DNA of 64,000 nucleotides, taken from NCBI RefSeq assembly GCF_001428525.1, contig NZ_LMHW01000013.1, positions 311,175 to 375,174 of the forward strand, given 5' to 3'. This DNA comes from Flavobacterium sp. Root186 (GTDB taxonomy: Bacteria; Bacteroidota; Bacteroidia; Flavobacteriales; Flavobacteriaceae). The notes under the pieces were generated by a model that saw nothing but the letters and a program-made list of their open reading frames with translations, had not been told where the DNA came from and searched no databases. This document shows positions 7,017-15,818 of this stretch, piece after piece (the stretch's first letter is position 1; every line of letters starts with the position of its first letter). Made by a program: the position numbers and the translations under genes.

Positions 7017-9014
7017 TTAGAACTTCATCTTCTGAATTCTAACGGCATTTAATATCGCTAATAAAGCCACTCCAACATCTGCAAAAACAGCTTCCCACAT
7101 TGTGGCCAGTCCACCGGCACCGAGAATCAGTACAAAAGCCTTTACGACGAAAGCTAAACCAATATTCTGCCATACAATTTTTTTGGTTTGTTTTCCAATA
7201 TTGATTGCCATTGCAATTTTACTGGGTTTATCATCCTGAATTACAACATCGGCGGTTTCTATTGCAGCGTCACTTCCTAAACCTCCCATTGCAATTCCTA
7301 CGGTACTTAATGCAATTACAGGCGCATCATTTACACCATCACCAACAAATGCTACAGTTTCGTTTTTAGCTTTGATTTCGTTTACTTTATTGACTTTATC
7401 TTCTGGAAGTAAGTCTCCGAAAGCTTTTGTAATTCCTAGTTTATCGGCTACAAATTGAACCACATTCGTTTTGTCTCCGCTTAACATTGTAACTTTTACG
7501 CCTAATGCTTTTAGCTTAGAAACTGCTTCGGGAGCATCTGCTTTGATTTCATCGGCAATAGTTAAATAACCTGCAAATTTCTGATCGTAAGCAATAGCAA
7601 TTGTGGTATAAACTACAGAACCTGGGTCTATATCATAAGGAATATTAAATTTATCCAGCAGTTTGAAATTCCCAACATGCAATTCTTTTCCGTTTACTTC
7701 TGCTTTTAATCCGTGTCCGGATATCTCTTCGACGTTTTTTAATTCTATTGCCGAATCAATTGATCCGACGTAATCGTGAATTGCCGTCGCCACCGGATGT
7801 GTGCTATGCCTTTCCAGAACATTAACCAGTTTCAGGATTTCCTCTTTATCAAAATCAGATTTTATGATAACTTCCTGCACTTTAAAAACGCCTTCCGTCA
7901 TTGTTCCGGTTTTGTCCATAACCACATTCTGAATCTTCGAAATACTATCCAGATAATTACTTCCTTTAAATAGAATTCCGTTTTTACTTGCAGCTCCAAT
8001 TCCTCCAAAATAACCTAGCGGAATACTGATAACCAAAGCACACGGACAAGAAATAACCAGAAACACCAAAGCTCTGTACAACCAGTCGCTAAAAACGTAA
8101 TTATCGACAAAAAGTATTGGCAGTAAACATATTGCAATTGCAAGATACACTACTATTGGTGTATAAATTTTGGCAAACTTGCGAATAAACAATTCGGCAG
8201 GAGCTTTTTTTGCCGTCGCATTCTGAACCATTTCCAGGATTTTAGACAATTTACTATCGTTGTAAGCCGTTGTCACTTTTATTTGTGCAATAGTATTTCC
8301 GTTTATCATTCCAGCTAAGACCGTATCGCCTTTCTTTTTGGTATCGGGTTTACTTTCTCCCGTTAAAGCTGCGGTATTAAACGAAGCCAAATCTGATAAT
8401 AATTCGCCGTCTAAACCTAGTTTTTCTCCCGCTTTAAGCTGAATGATATCGCCTATTTTAGCATCTTTGGCCTTTATTTTTACTGCAATATTATTTTCTA
8501 AAATAGTAACCTCATCCGGGCGCTGGTCCAGTAAACTTTTAATATTAGATTTTGCTTTGCTGACCGCCATTCCCTGAAATGTTTCTCCAATGGTATAAAA
8601 AAGCATAACAGCAACCCCTTCAGGATATTCCCCTATCGCAAAAGCTCCAATAGTAGCAATACACATCAGAAAAAATTCTGAAAAGACATCACCTTTTATA
8701 ATGCTTTCATAAGCTTCTCGTAAAACCGGAAGTCCAACCGGAAGATAAGCTACTATATACCACGCAATTCTAACATATCCTGAAAACCAGGTTTGAGGGA
8801 AATAGTTATCAAATCCAATTCCGATAAGTAATAAGATAAAAGATAAGATCGATGGTATGAATAATTTAAGTAAACTGCCTTCGGCTTCATGTTCGTGACT
8901 GTGGCCGTGATCATGTCCATCATCTTCAGAGTGTACGGGTTCGTCATGCGAACAGCAGCAGGATGGTTTTGTTTTATTTTTAGTATTTTTTACTTCTAAA
9001 TCTTGATGTATCAT
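7017..9014 (-). CDS. Heavy-metal translocating P1B-type ATPase (Zn/Cd/Pb type)
   Basis: The 665-residue inner-membrane pump exports soft or transition metals. It begins with a soluble Cys/His-rich tail (SCCCSHDEP, then HDHGHSHEHE) that replaces the usual HMA domain. The ion-path motif CPC occurs in SCPCALV. The phosphorylation site is DKTGTMTEG, the P1B HP motif is in RHSTHPVA, and the hinge is VGDGVNDAPV. Eight membrane helices are arranged as in ZntA/CadA. CPC with the histidine-rich tail favours Zn2+/Cd2+/Pb2+ over copper, though the ion is not proven. The gene converges on arsC and its promoter lies between its start and the large palindrome at 9120. Confidence 0.9.
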   Translation of the reverse strand: MIHQDLEVKNTKNKTKPSCCCSHDEPVHSEDDGHDHGHSHEHEAEGSLLKLFIPSILSFILLLIGIGFDNYFPQTWFSGYVRIAWYIVAYLPVGLPVLREAYESIIKGDVFSEFFLMCIATIGAFAIGEYPEGVAVMLFYTIGETFQGMAVSKAKSNIKSLLDQRPDEVTILENNIAVKIKAKDAKIGDIIQLKAGEKLGLDGELLSDLASFNTAALTGESKPDTKKKGDTVLAGMINGNTIAQIKVTTAYNDSKLSKILEMVQNATAKKAPAELFIRKFAKIYTPIVVYLAIAICLLPILFVDNYVFSDWLYRALVFLVISCPCALVISIPLGYFGGIGAASKNGILFKGSNYLDSISKIQNVVMDKTGTMTEGVFKVQEVIIKSDFDKEEILKLVNVLERHSTHPVATAIHDYVGSIDSAIELKNVEEISGHGLKAEVNGKELHVGNFKLLDKFNIPYDIDPGSVVYTTIAIAYDQKFAGYLTIADEIKADAPEAVSKLKALGVKVTMLSGDKTNVVQFVADKLGITKAFGDLLPEDKVNKVNEIKAKNETVAFVGDGVNDAPVIALSTVGIAMGGLGSDAAIETADVVIQDDKPSKIAMAINIGKQTKKIVWQNIGLAFVVKAFVLILGAGGLATMWEAVFADVGVALLAILNAVRIQKMKF

Positions 9015-9119
9015 GGAGGAAAAGTTTCTTGTTTAAACTTTGTCTAAATATGCTCTAAATTTAATCATTTTGTGGTAATTACTCTTAAGTAAAAATGTTT
9101 TTAATCTCGTTTTTGCTAC

Positions 9120-9374
9120 GACACTAAGGCACAAAGGTTTTTTAGCTGGGGTGAAATAATCTCGCAAAGTCGCAGAGCCGCAAAGTTTTTTTCAATTGCC
9201 TCCGGCTTTAGCTGGAGGTACTAAGATAAGAAACAGAAAAGGCTTTAGTACCTCCAGCTAAAGCTGGAGGCAATTAATACAGCCTAAAGATTAAAAAACT
9301 TTGCGGCTCTGCGACTTTGCGAGATTATTTCCCTTCAGCTTAAAAAAAACTTAGCGTCTTAGTGCCTTTGTGGC
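9120..9374. repeat. Large nested palindrome, family A with inner REP-like element
   Basis: This occupies the 367-nt gap between the RND operon end and the P-ATPase start. From outside in, ACTAAGGCACAAAGG pairs with CTTAGTGCCTTTGT. Next, AATCTCGCAAAGTCGCAGAG pairs with CTCTGCGACTTTGCGAGATT. The loop then carries a separate palindrome at 9194-9275. Nothing coding is visible in it. The organisation is closely repeated at 55147-55368. Confidence 0.8.
9194..9275. repeat. REP-like CCAGCTAAAGCTGG palindrome pair inside family A element
   Basis: Two convergent copies of a unit starting AATTGCCTCC and containing a CCAGCTAAAGCTGG-type palindrome face each other round about 30 nt. The same unit occurs at 55205-55332, again inside a family A element. 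This shape resembles the REP/BIME palindromes mobilised by TnpA-REP transposases. No such transposase is in the window. Confidence 0.65.
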
Positions 9375-9381
9375 AAATAAC

Positions 9382-10617
9382 CTAGTGCTCATGCTCTCCT
9401 CCACCCTTCATTGCAGACAGTAAATAAAAAGCACCTTTTGTAACAATTTTTGCATCCGTAGCAATTCTATCAACAAACTTAATTTCTGTAAAGCCTAAAT
9501 CTGTTGTGCCGGGAATTACTTCAATCGCTTTAAAATGAATTTCTGTTTCTTTTGTTTTCTCATTTTTATGTTCTTCTTCCTGTACAAAAACAAAATACTT
9601 ATCGGCATTTCGAACAACGGCGTCTTTTGGTAAAGCCGGAACGGTGGCATTTACAATATTGATGTTTGCCGAAACATACATTCCCGAAATCAAATCTTTA
9701 GCATCAGCGGGATCAATTTTGGCATGAACCGCAACGGTTTTACTTTCGTTAGAAAAGGATTTATTGATTCCGAAAATCTTTCCTTTAATAGATTTATTCG
9801 ATTGATTGGTCAGCACAAAATCAATTACCTGACCAATAGAAATCGAGCCCAGATCTTTTTCATAAACATTCAAATCCAAATGCATCTGACTATTATCTAC
9901 AACCTCAAACAAAGAAACTCCTGTTTGTGCAAAAGCGCCTTTGGCAATGCTGATTTTTCCAACATAACCGCTTATAGGCGCAACAATTGGCACTAAAGAT
10001 GAACTTCCTTTTGTACCAACATGCAAAGCTTCCAACTTATTTTTTGCTGCCTGTGCTCTTGCTCTTTCGGCAGCTAATTTGGCTTTTACTTCCTGAAATG
10101 TTTTCCTCGGATTTACATTTTCATCACTCAATGTTTTCTGTCGGTTGTATTCTAATTGCAAATATTCAACATTGGCTGCAGCCGAATGATAATCTTCCTG
10201 GATTTCAATCACTTCCAGATTTTGAATTGTTGCTAAAACTTTTCCTTTATTGACAAACGTTCCTTCTAAAACATAAATATCTTTCACCGTTCCGCCGATT
10301 AAAGTCGAAACCTCAGCCGAATTTTGAGGCGGAACTGTGGTGTAACCATTGGCTTTAATGATTTTATTAAGGTTTCTTTCTTCAACAAATCCTGTTTCAA
10401 TGCCTACGGTTTTATATTGAGATTCCGTTAATGCAGCTTCTGTCTGTGATTTTTCTTCTTCATGCGTTTCTTCGGTCTTTTTTTCGCTGCATGCGATTAA
10501 GGTAACCGCAAGGCACGCAAGAGCAAAGCGCAAGGCACGCAAGGAAATGAAACTTTGCGAACTTTGCGTTAAAATCTTTACGCTCTTTGCGGTTAAATAA
10601 TTCAGTATATCTTTCAT
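9382..10617 (-). CDS. RND efflux periplasmic adaptor (CusB/CzcB type), lipoprotein
   Basis: The 411-residue membrane-fusion protein links the CusA-like pump to the TolC-like channel. A lipobox LIAC places the lipidated Cys at 43. The barrel-sandwich, alpha-hairpin (EDYHSAAANVEYLQLEYNR region) and beta-barrel domains follow in normal order. The C-terminal tail HEHEH and an internal EEEHKNEK may bind metal. The N-terminus is unusual: residues 8-38 are encoded by a CGCAAAG palindrome at 10503-10595, which gives a 30-residue n-region and supplies part of the hydrophobic core. It is the last gene of the DUF6660-CusA-TolC-CusB operon, starting 2 nt after the TolC stop. Confidence 0.88.
   Translation of the reverse strand: MKDILNYLTAKSVKILTQSSQSFISLRALRFALACLAVTLIACSEKKTEETHEEEKSQTEAALTESQYKTVGIETGFVEERNLNKIIKANGYTTVPPQNSAEVSTLIGGTVKDIYVLEGTFVNKGKVLATIQNLEVIEIQEDYHSAAANVEYLQLEYNRQKTLSDENVNPRKTFQEVKAKLAAERARAQAAKNKLEALHVGTKGSSSLVPIVAPISGYVGKISIAKGAFAQTGVSLFEVVDNSQMHLDLNVYEKDLGSISIGQVIDFVLTNQSNKSIKGKIFGINKSFSNESKTVAVHAKIDPADAKDLISGMYVSANINIVNATVPALPKDAVVRNADKYFVFVQEEEHKNEKTKETEIHFKAIEVIPGTTDLGFTEIKFVDRIATDAKIVTKGAFYLLSAMKGGGEHEH
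10503..10595. repeat. Family A palindrome inside the CusB signal-peptide coding region
   Basis: The segment begins TAACCGCAAGGCACG and ends CTCTTTGCGGTTA, with CGCAA/TTGCG words in both arms, as in the intergenic family A elements. As delimited here it is 93 nt, an exact multiple of three, and contributes residues 8-38 of the adaptor without a stop codon. The boundaries are judged by eye. Confidence 0.75.
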
Positions 10618-10619
10618 TT

Positions 10620-11864
10620 TTAATTGTTTTTGATAGTTGGAAATTGGAGTTCGATAGCACTTTGATTAAAACTGTGCGTGGCTTCTGCAAGTTGTTTTTT
10701 AATATCGATGGCCTGATTTAAAAAACTGATATACGACCAATAACTCATATCGCCGTTGGCATAACTTTTTTGAGCAGTATCAATAATCTGGTTGGCGTAT
10801 TGCAAGCCTTCATTTTGATAATAATCCAGGTTTTTCTGCTGTTTTTGAAAGTTATTCTGCAATTCTTCTTTTTGCAGATTCAGGATAATTTTGTTTTTGT
10901 CTAATGCCAATTGTGACTGCGAAATACTAATTTCCGAAGCTTTTGCTTTTGCTGTATTTACACCTCCAAAAATCGGAATCTGAAGTCCGGCTGTGAAGCC
11001 CTGAAACAATGATTCCGTATTGATCGTTTGGGCAAAATAGCCTAAACCTAATTTAGGTATTCGGTTTGCTTTAAACGTTCCGGCTTCTTTTTGATAAACC
11101 GAAATCTGCTGTTGGTAAAAATCCGATAATAGTATTTCGGCTTTAGAATCTTTGTTTTCTATGAAGGGATATTGCAGCGAAGTCGTTTCATCTGGAATTA
11201 TATTTTCATTCGTCTGCACAAAAAACTGCAGCTGTTTTTGGTAAATAGCCAAATCGTAATTTAATTGTTCCTTTTGGGTTTCGATTTCTTTTACTTTGGC
11301 TTTGGCACTTATTACTTCAATATTCCCGCTTTCTCCGGTTTTAAATCGGAGTTCGGCATTCTTTAGGAATTTAGTGTAAATTTCATTCAATTCTGAGTTT
11401 AATTTTTGAATTGAAATTCCGTATAAATATTGATAATAGGCCAAAGTCACAGCTTTTTCGAGTTCGTAAGAAGATAACGCTTTTCGTTTTTCGGCCAATT
11501 TCGCAAGTTCTTCCTGCAATTGTCTGTTTGCTTTTGTAACATTTCCTAACGGGAAGAATTGCTGTACCGAAACATTATGATCAAAATCAACGCTGTTGAA
11601 CTGCCCGCCTTGATATTGAACCTGAAGCGGATCTGGTTGAAAAGCTGTTTTCTTCAAAACAGTTTGTTTTTCTATTTCTTTATCGGCGATTTTTAAATCG
11701 ATGTTGTTTGATTTAGCAAGTTCCAGGGCTTTTTCTAAAGTAATCTTTTGTTGGGCCTGCGAAACGAATGTAACGAATAGGAATGCACTTAACCGCAAAG
11801 TTCGCAAGGGATGCGCGAAGTTCGCAAAGTTTATTGTTCTTAAATTATATAGTAACTTTTTCAT
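10620..11864 (-). CDS. TolC-family outer-membrane channel of the RND metal pump (CusC/CzcC type)
   Basis: The protein forms the outer-membrane and periplasmic tunnel of the metal efflux complex. Its coiled-coil repeats (for example ALDKNKIILNLQKEELQNNF) are typical of the family. I place the start at the ATG at 11864 (414 residues, MKKLLYN). An upstream GTG at 11885 is also in frame but lies inside a palindromic repeat. The signal peptide ends VSQAQQ. Its n-region (about residues 11-25, INFANFAHPLRTLRL) is encoded by half a CGCAAAG element at 11790-11832. The stop is 2 nt before the adaptor start, and the CusA-like gene lies upstream across a repeat-filled gap. Confidence 0.86.
   Translation of the reverse strand: MKKLLYNLRTINFANFAHPLRTLRLSAFLFVTFVSQAQQKITLEKALELAKSNNIDLKIADKEIEKQTVLKKTAFQPDPLQVQYQGGQFNSVDFDHNVSVQQFFPLGNVTKANRQLQEELAKLAEKRKALSSYELEKAVTLAYYQYLYGISIQKLNSELNEIYTKFLKNAELRFKTGESGNIEVISAKAKVKEIETQKEQLNYDLAIYQKQLQFFVQTNENIIPDETTSLQYPFIENKDSKAEILLSDFYQQQISVYQKEAGTFKANRIPKLGLGYFAQTINTESLFQGFTAGLQIPIFGGVNTAKAKASEISISQSQLALDKNKIILNLQKEELQNNFQKQQKNLDYYQNEGLQYANQIIDTAQKSYANGDMSYWSYISFLNQAIDIKKQLAEATHSFNQSAIELQFPTIKNN
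11790..11832. repeat. Half family A element inside the TolC signal-peptide coding region
   Basis: On the plus strand the text reads TAACCGCAAAGTTCGCAAGG followed by GCGCGAAGTTCGCAAAG, the same word series as the left arm of intergenic family A elements. It contributes about 14 residues to the n-region of the channel's signal peptide. Confidence 0.65.
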
Positions 11865-11880
11865 TATTTTATTTTTTTGT

Positions 11881-11956
11881 TTCACGCAGATTTAAAAGGA
11901 TTTAAGCAGATATGCGCAGATTATTATTTATCATTTTAAAATTAAATCTGCGTGAA
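11881..11956. repeat. CGCAGATTT-type palindrome (family B)
   Basis: TTCACGCAGATTT opens the element and AAATCTGCGTGAA closes it, with further GCAGAT words between (AAGCAGATATGCGCAGATT). It lies between the CusA-like and TolC genes and so would be transcribed within the operon. It could attenuate the downstream genes or stabilise the mRNA. Confidence 0.75.
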
Positions 11957-12004
11957 AAATCATTTTACCTCGAATAATAATCCTCTAATTATCCCATTTT
12001 CTAA

Positions 12005-15000
12005 TTATCTAATTATCTCTTTACGGTTAAACTTCTCTAACATTAAATACAGGATCGGTAAAACGATTAAGGTTAATAAGGTTGCCGAGATTAAGCCGCC
12101 AATCACTACCGTTGCTAAAGGTTTTTGTACTTCTGCCCCGCCGCTTGTAGATAATGCCATTGGTAAAAATCCTAAGGACGCTACAGCCGCTGTCATTAAA
12201 ACAGGGCGCAATCTGGTTTTGGTTCCGATTAAAACTCTTTGAAGCGGATCAAAAATTCCTTCTGATTTTAATTGATTGAAATACGAAATCAGGACAATTC
12301 CGTTAAGAACCGCAATTCCGAATAAGGCAATAAATCCAATTCCGGCCGAAATACTAAACGGCATTCCTCTCAGCGAAAGTGCAAATACACCTCCAATGGC
12401 AGATAACGGAATCGCTGTAAAAATTAAAAGTGCCTGTTTATAACTCTTGAATGTAAAATAAAGCAAGATTAAAATCAAACCTAAAGCAATAGGTAATGCT
12501 ATCGAAAGTCGTTTTGTGGCTTCGATTAAATTTTCAAATTGTCCGCCATATGTTATATAATATCCCGCAGGGAGTTTGAAATTTTTGTCGAGTTTCTGCT
12601 GAATCTCTTCTACAACGGTTTTAATATCTCTTCCACGAACGTTTAAACCAACGGTTATTCTTCGTTTTCCATCTTCACGAACAACCTGAACCGGTCCTTG
12701 CTCGTAATCTACAGTTGCAACTTGCGAAAGCGGTACCTGCTGACCGTTTGGCAGAGGAATAAACAAGTTGCTGACATCAGTAATATCGGCTCGATTATCC
12801 TGATCCATTCTTACCACGACATCAAATCGTTTGCTTTCTTCGTAGATTTTTCCGGCACTTTCTCCCGCAAACGATGAACGAATAATTTGATTAATATCTG
12901 AAATGTTCAATCCATACAAAGCAATTTTATTGTAATCGTATTTTATTGTAATTTGAGGCAAACCAGTTACTTTATCTGCTTTTAAGTCGCCAATTCCTTC
13001 AATGCCTTTTATTTTCGAAATCAATCCTGATGCTTTTGAATCTAAGATTTCCAGATCATCTCCAAAGATTTTGATGGCAATATCGCTTCGGCTTCCGGTC
13101 ATTAATTCGTTAAAACGCATTTGAATTGGCTGTGAAATTTCGATGTTAGCACCCGGAATTACTTCCATTTCTTCTTTCATGGCATTTGCCAGTTCTTCCC
13201 AATTATGGTATTTGCCTTTCCATTCTTTTTTGTCTTTTAAAACAATAATCAAATCGCCGCTTTCAATGGGCATTGGATCGGTTGGGATTTCACCGCTGCC
13301 TATTTTGGTTACGATGGTTTTTATTTCAGGAAATTTAGCTTTTAGAATCTGTTCGTATTTGGTTGTAGTTTCCACCATCTGCGTAAGCGAACTTCCGGTC
13401 ATAATTGAAGCGTTAATGGCTAAATCACCTTCTTCGATGGTTGGGATAAATTCACCACCCATATTCTGGAAAACAATTAATCCTAAAGCAAATAATCCGA
13501 GAGAAATTCCTAAAACAACTTTTTTAAACTGCAACGCTTTATTTAAAAATGGAGTGTATAAACTTTCAAACCAAAGCATCATTTTGTCGCTAAAATTTTC
13601 TTTATGTTCTGTTTTCTTCGAAAGAAACAATGCGCTCATCATTGGCACATAGGTCAACGAAAGTATAAACGCACCAATTACGGCAAACCCAACAGTCATG
13701 GCCATTGGTTTAAACATTTTACCCTCTGTTCCTATTAAAGCCAGAATGGGCAGGTAAACAATCAGAATAATGATTTCTCCAAAAGCCGCACTATTCCTGA
13801 TTTTTGAAGCCGAATTGTAAATTTCAGCATCCATTTCTTCCTGCGAAAGTTCCTTTTTACGTTTGAGTTTTTGCAGATGATGCATTGAAGCTTCTACAAT
13901 AATAACGGCACCATCGACAATAATTCCGAAATCTATGGCACCCAAGCTCATTAAATTTCCGCTTACCCCAAAAGCATTCATCAAAATAATAGCAAATAGC
14001 ATCGCCAGCGGAATTACCGAAGCAACTATCAATCCGGCACGAAGATTTCCTAAAAATAGAATCAGAACAAAAATGACGATTAAAGCTCCTTCAAGTAAGT
14101 TTTTGGTAACAGTTCCAATCGCATTATCAACGAGTTTTCCTCGGTCAATAAAGGCTTCGGCTGTAACTCCTTCAGGCAGGCTTTTATTTATCTGAATCAT
14201 TCTTTCTTTGATCCTGTTAACAACAGCGCTGGAGTTTTCGCCTTTCAGCATTAAAACTAAACCCGAAACTATTTCTCCTTTTCCATCTTTTGTTGATGCA
14301 CCATAACGCAATGCAACGCCTTCGCGAACCTGCGCTACATCGCGAACCAAAACAGGAGAACCGTTTCGGTTTTTAACTACTACATTTCCAAGGTCTTTTA
14401 CGCCTTTAGCAATTCCGACACCACGAATAAAATAAGCATATTGATCTTTTTCTATATAAGCGCCTCCGGTATTTTGGTTGTTTTTTTCTAAGGCATCGAA
14501 AATTTCGGTAATGGTAACACCCAGGCTATTTAGCGTATTGGGGTTTACGGCAATTTCATATTGTTTTAGTTTTCCGCCCCATGTACTTACATCGGCAACA
14601 CCCCGTATTCCCTGTAATTGCGGAATAATAATCCAATCCTGAATAGTTCTTAGTTTTACTGCGTCGTATTTGTTTTCGTAGCCTTTTTTGGCATACACAT
14701 CATATTGGTAAATTTCGCCTAGACCTGTAGTTATTGGCGCTAATTCTGGCGAACCTGCATAAGCAGGAATGTTTTCTTCGGCTTGTTTTAAGCGTTGAAA
14801 TATTTGTTCACGGGCCCAGTAAATATCAACATTGTCTTCAAAAACAACGGTTACCACAGATAAACCAAAACGGGAAATACTGCGGAGTTCTATGATATCC
14901 GGAACTGTTTTTACGGCTTGTTCTAACGGATATGTAATTAACTGCTCGACTTCCTGACTTGCCAAAGTGGGCGCTGTGGTAATAATCTGAACCTGATTGT

Positions 15001-15130
15001 TAGTCACGTCCGGCAGCGCATCAAGCGGTAATTGTTTAAGCGAATAGCTTCCCCAAGCTATTAAAACGAGGGTAAATAATAGTATAACGAATTTGTTTCG
15101 TATACTAAACTGAATGATTTTATCTAGCAT
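12005..15130 (-). CDS. CusA/CzcA-family heavy-metal RND efflux pump
   Basis: This 1041-residue inner-membrane proton antiporter captures metal in the periplasm or membrane and passes it to the TolC channel. The start chosen is the ATG at 15130 (MLDKIIQFSIRNK), the usual N-terminus of the family; the frame extends 11 codons further without support. The helix-4 motif is DFGIIVDGAVIIVE, matching the HME class (DFGxxxDGA). The two RND halves with large periplasmic loops are complete. The sequence does not separate Cu+/Ag+ from Zn/Co/Cd specificity. It is the second gene of the operon, after DUF6660. Confidence 0.92.
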   Translation of the reverse strand: MLDKIIQFSIRNKFVILLFTLVLIAWGSYSLKQLPLDALPDVTNNQVQIITTAPTLASQEVEQLITYPLEQAVKTVPDIIELRSISRFGLSVVTVVFEDNVDIYWAREQIFQRLKQAEENIPAYAGSPELAPITTGLGEIYQYDVYAKKGYENKYDAVKLRTIQDWIIIPQLQGIRGVADVSTWGGKLKQYEIAVNPNTLNSLGVTITEIFDALEKNNQNTGGAYIEKDQYAYFIRGVGIAKGVKDLGNVVVKNRNGSPVLVRDVAQVREGVALRYGASTKDGKGEIVSGLVLMLKGENSSAVVNRIKERMIQINKSLPEGVTAEAFIDRGKLVDNAIGTVTKNLLEGALIVIFVLILFLGNLRAGLIVASVIPLAMLFAIILMNAFGVSGNLMSLGAIDFGIIVDGAVIIVEASMHHLQKLKRKKELSQEEMDAEIYNSASKIRNSAAFGEIIILIVYLPILALIGTEGKMFKPMAMTVGFAVIGAFILSLTYVPMMSALFLSKKTEHKENFSDKMMLWFESLYTPFLNKALQFKKVVLGISLGLFALGLIVFQNMGGEFIPTIEEGDLAINASIMTGSSLTQMVETTTKYEQILKAKFPEIKTIVTKIGSGEIPTDPMPIESGDLIIVLKDKKEWKGKYHNWEELANAMKEEMEVIPGANIEISQPIQMRFNELMTGSRSDIAIKIFGDDLEILDSKASGLISKIKGIEGIGDLKADKVTGLPQITIKYDYNKIALYGLNISDINQIIRSSFAGESAGKIYEESKRFDVVVRMDQDNRADITDVSNLFIPLPNGQQVPLSQVATVDYEQGPVQVVREDGKRRITVGLNVRGRDIKTVVEEIQQKLDKNFKLPAGYYITYGGQFENLIEATKRLSIALPIALGLILILLYFTFKSYKQALLIFTAIPLSAIGGVFALSLRGMPFSISAGIGFIALFGIAVLNGIVLISYFNQLKSEGIFDPLQRVLIGTKTRLRPVLMTAAVASLGFLPMALSTSGGAEVQKPLATVVIGGLISATLLTLIVLPILYLMLEKFNRKEIIR

Positions 15131-15181
15131 TTGATATATATAATGAAATGAGAAATTAGACAAAAGTTTGTCTGATACATT

Positions 15182-15220
15182 TGTGGAAAATCCACAGTTC
15201 TCAATCCCGATTTATCGGGA
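15182..15220. promoter_or_regulatory. Two small hairpins between DUF6660 and CusA-like genes
   Basis: TGTGGAAAATCCACA (15182-15196) and TCCCGATTTATCGGGA (15205-15220) are two adjacent perfect or near-perfect hairpins in the 95-nt intercistronic gap. No T-run follows, so they look more like mRNA processing or attenuation structures than plain terminators. Confidence 0.5.
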
Positions 15221-15225
15221 CATCA

Positions 15226-15549
15226 TTATACTATTTGAGGGGGCTGCCAAATACTTCCGTAGAAATTAGAAGTAAATACAGAATTGTAACTCGGTAAAGG
15301 AATTGAAATTTTTGTGTAAGCCGAAGGAAATTCAAAGCTTGCCGCTATCTGGTAACTTAGCACTTGTGCGCCGCAGCAATTACAGGCACAAAATGGAGAA
15401 CATAAATCGTTGTCTTTGTCGTGCGAATGATTTTCTTCTGAAGAAAACTGGGCTGTTTTATGCATCGCACTGTTCACTTCCATATCTGCGCAGGGCATAT
15501 TTGAAAGTGCCATCAAATAAATTGACATTACAATTGCTATCCATTTCAT
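15226..15549 (-). CDS. DUF6660 family small exported protein at head of RND operon
   Basis: The 107-residue protein has an N-terminal signal sequence or anchor (MKWIAIVMSIYLMALSNMPCAD). A metal-ligand-rich centre follows: HSHDKD, then a CSPFCACNCCG cluster with five cysteines in eleven residues. The family, as I recall it, precedes CusA-type pumps in Flavobacteriia. The ligand clusters suggest a metal sensor or chaperone for the pump, but no function is established. It is the first gene of the operon, with roughly 270 nt of non-coding DNA upstream that should hold the promoter. Confidence 0.7.
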   Translation of the reverse strand: MKWIAIVMSIYLMALSNMPCADMEVNSAMHKTAQFSSEENHSHDKDNDLCSPFCACNCCGAQVLSYQIAASFEFPSAYTKISIPLPSYNSVFTSNFYGSIWQPPQIV

Positions 15550-15818
15550 GAATGTAAAAATAATATATTATTCTGTTCGCTATTCTATCTGTCCTCAAAA
15601 AACTTATAATAGATTGATTTTTAAGCATATTTATTAAAAAATAATACTCTTTAAAGGAAATTTTAGTTAACTTTAACACTAATTAACCCATATAATACCC
15701 CTTAACACTTTTATTTTATACACCATTAAAAACAAAAGATAAGCCGAAATTCCCTCAGAATACATTAGTACATATTTATTACAAGCAGTTTTATTTTAAT
15801 CAATTAACACTCTAATCA

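Noticed and set aside
11865..11885. GTG start seven codons upstream of the TolC-family gene
   Set aside because: It lies inside the family B palindrome; the ATG at 11864 gives a normal signal peptide start with an A-rich upstream stretch.
13143..13652. Open frame of 169 codons antisense to the CusA-type gene
   Set aside because: It lies wholly inside a strongly conserved gene on the other strand and shows no signal or family motif.
15131..15163. Upstream start for the CusA-type pump
   Set aside because: The 11 extra codons carry no family similarity; MLDKIIQFSIRNK is the conventional N-terminus.
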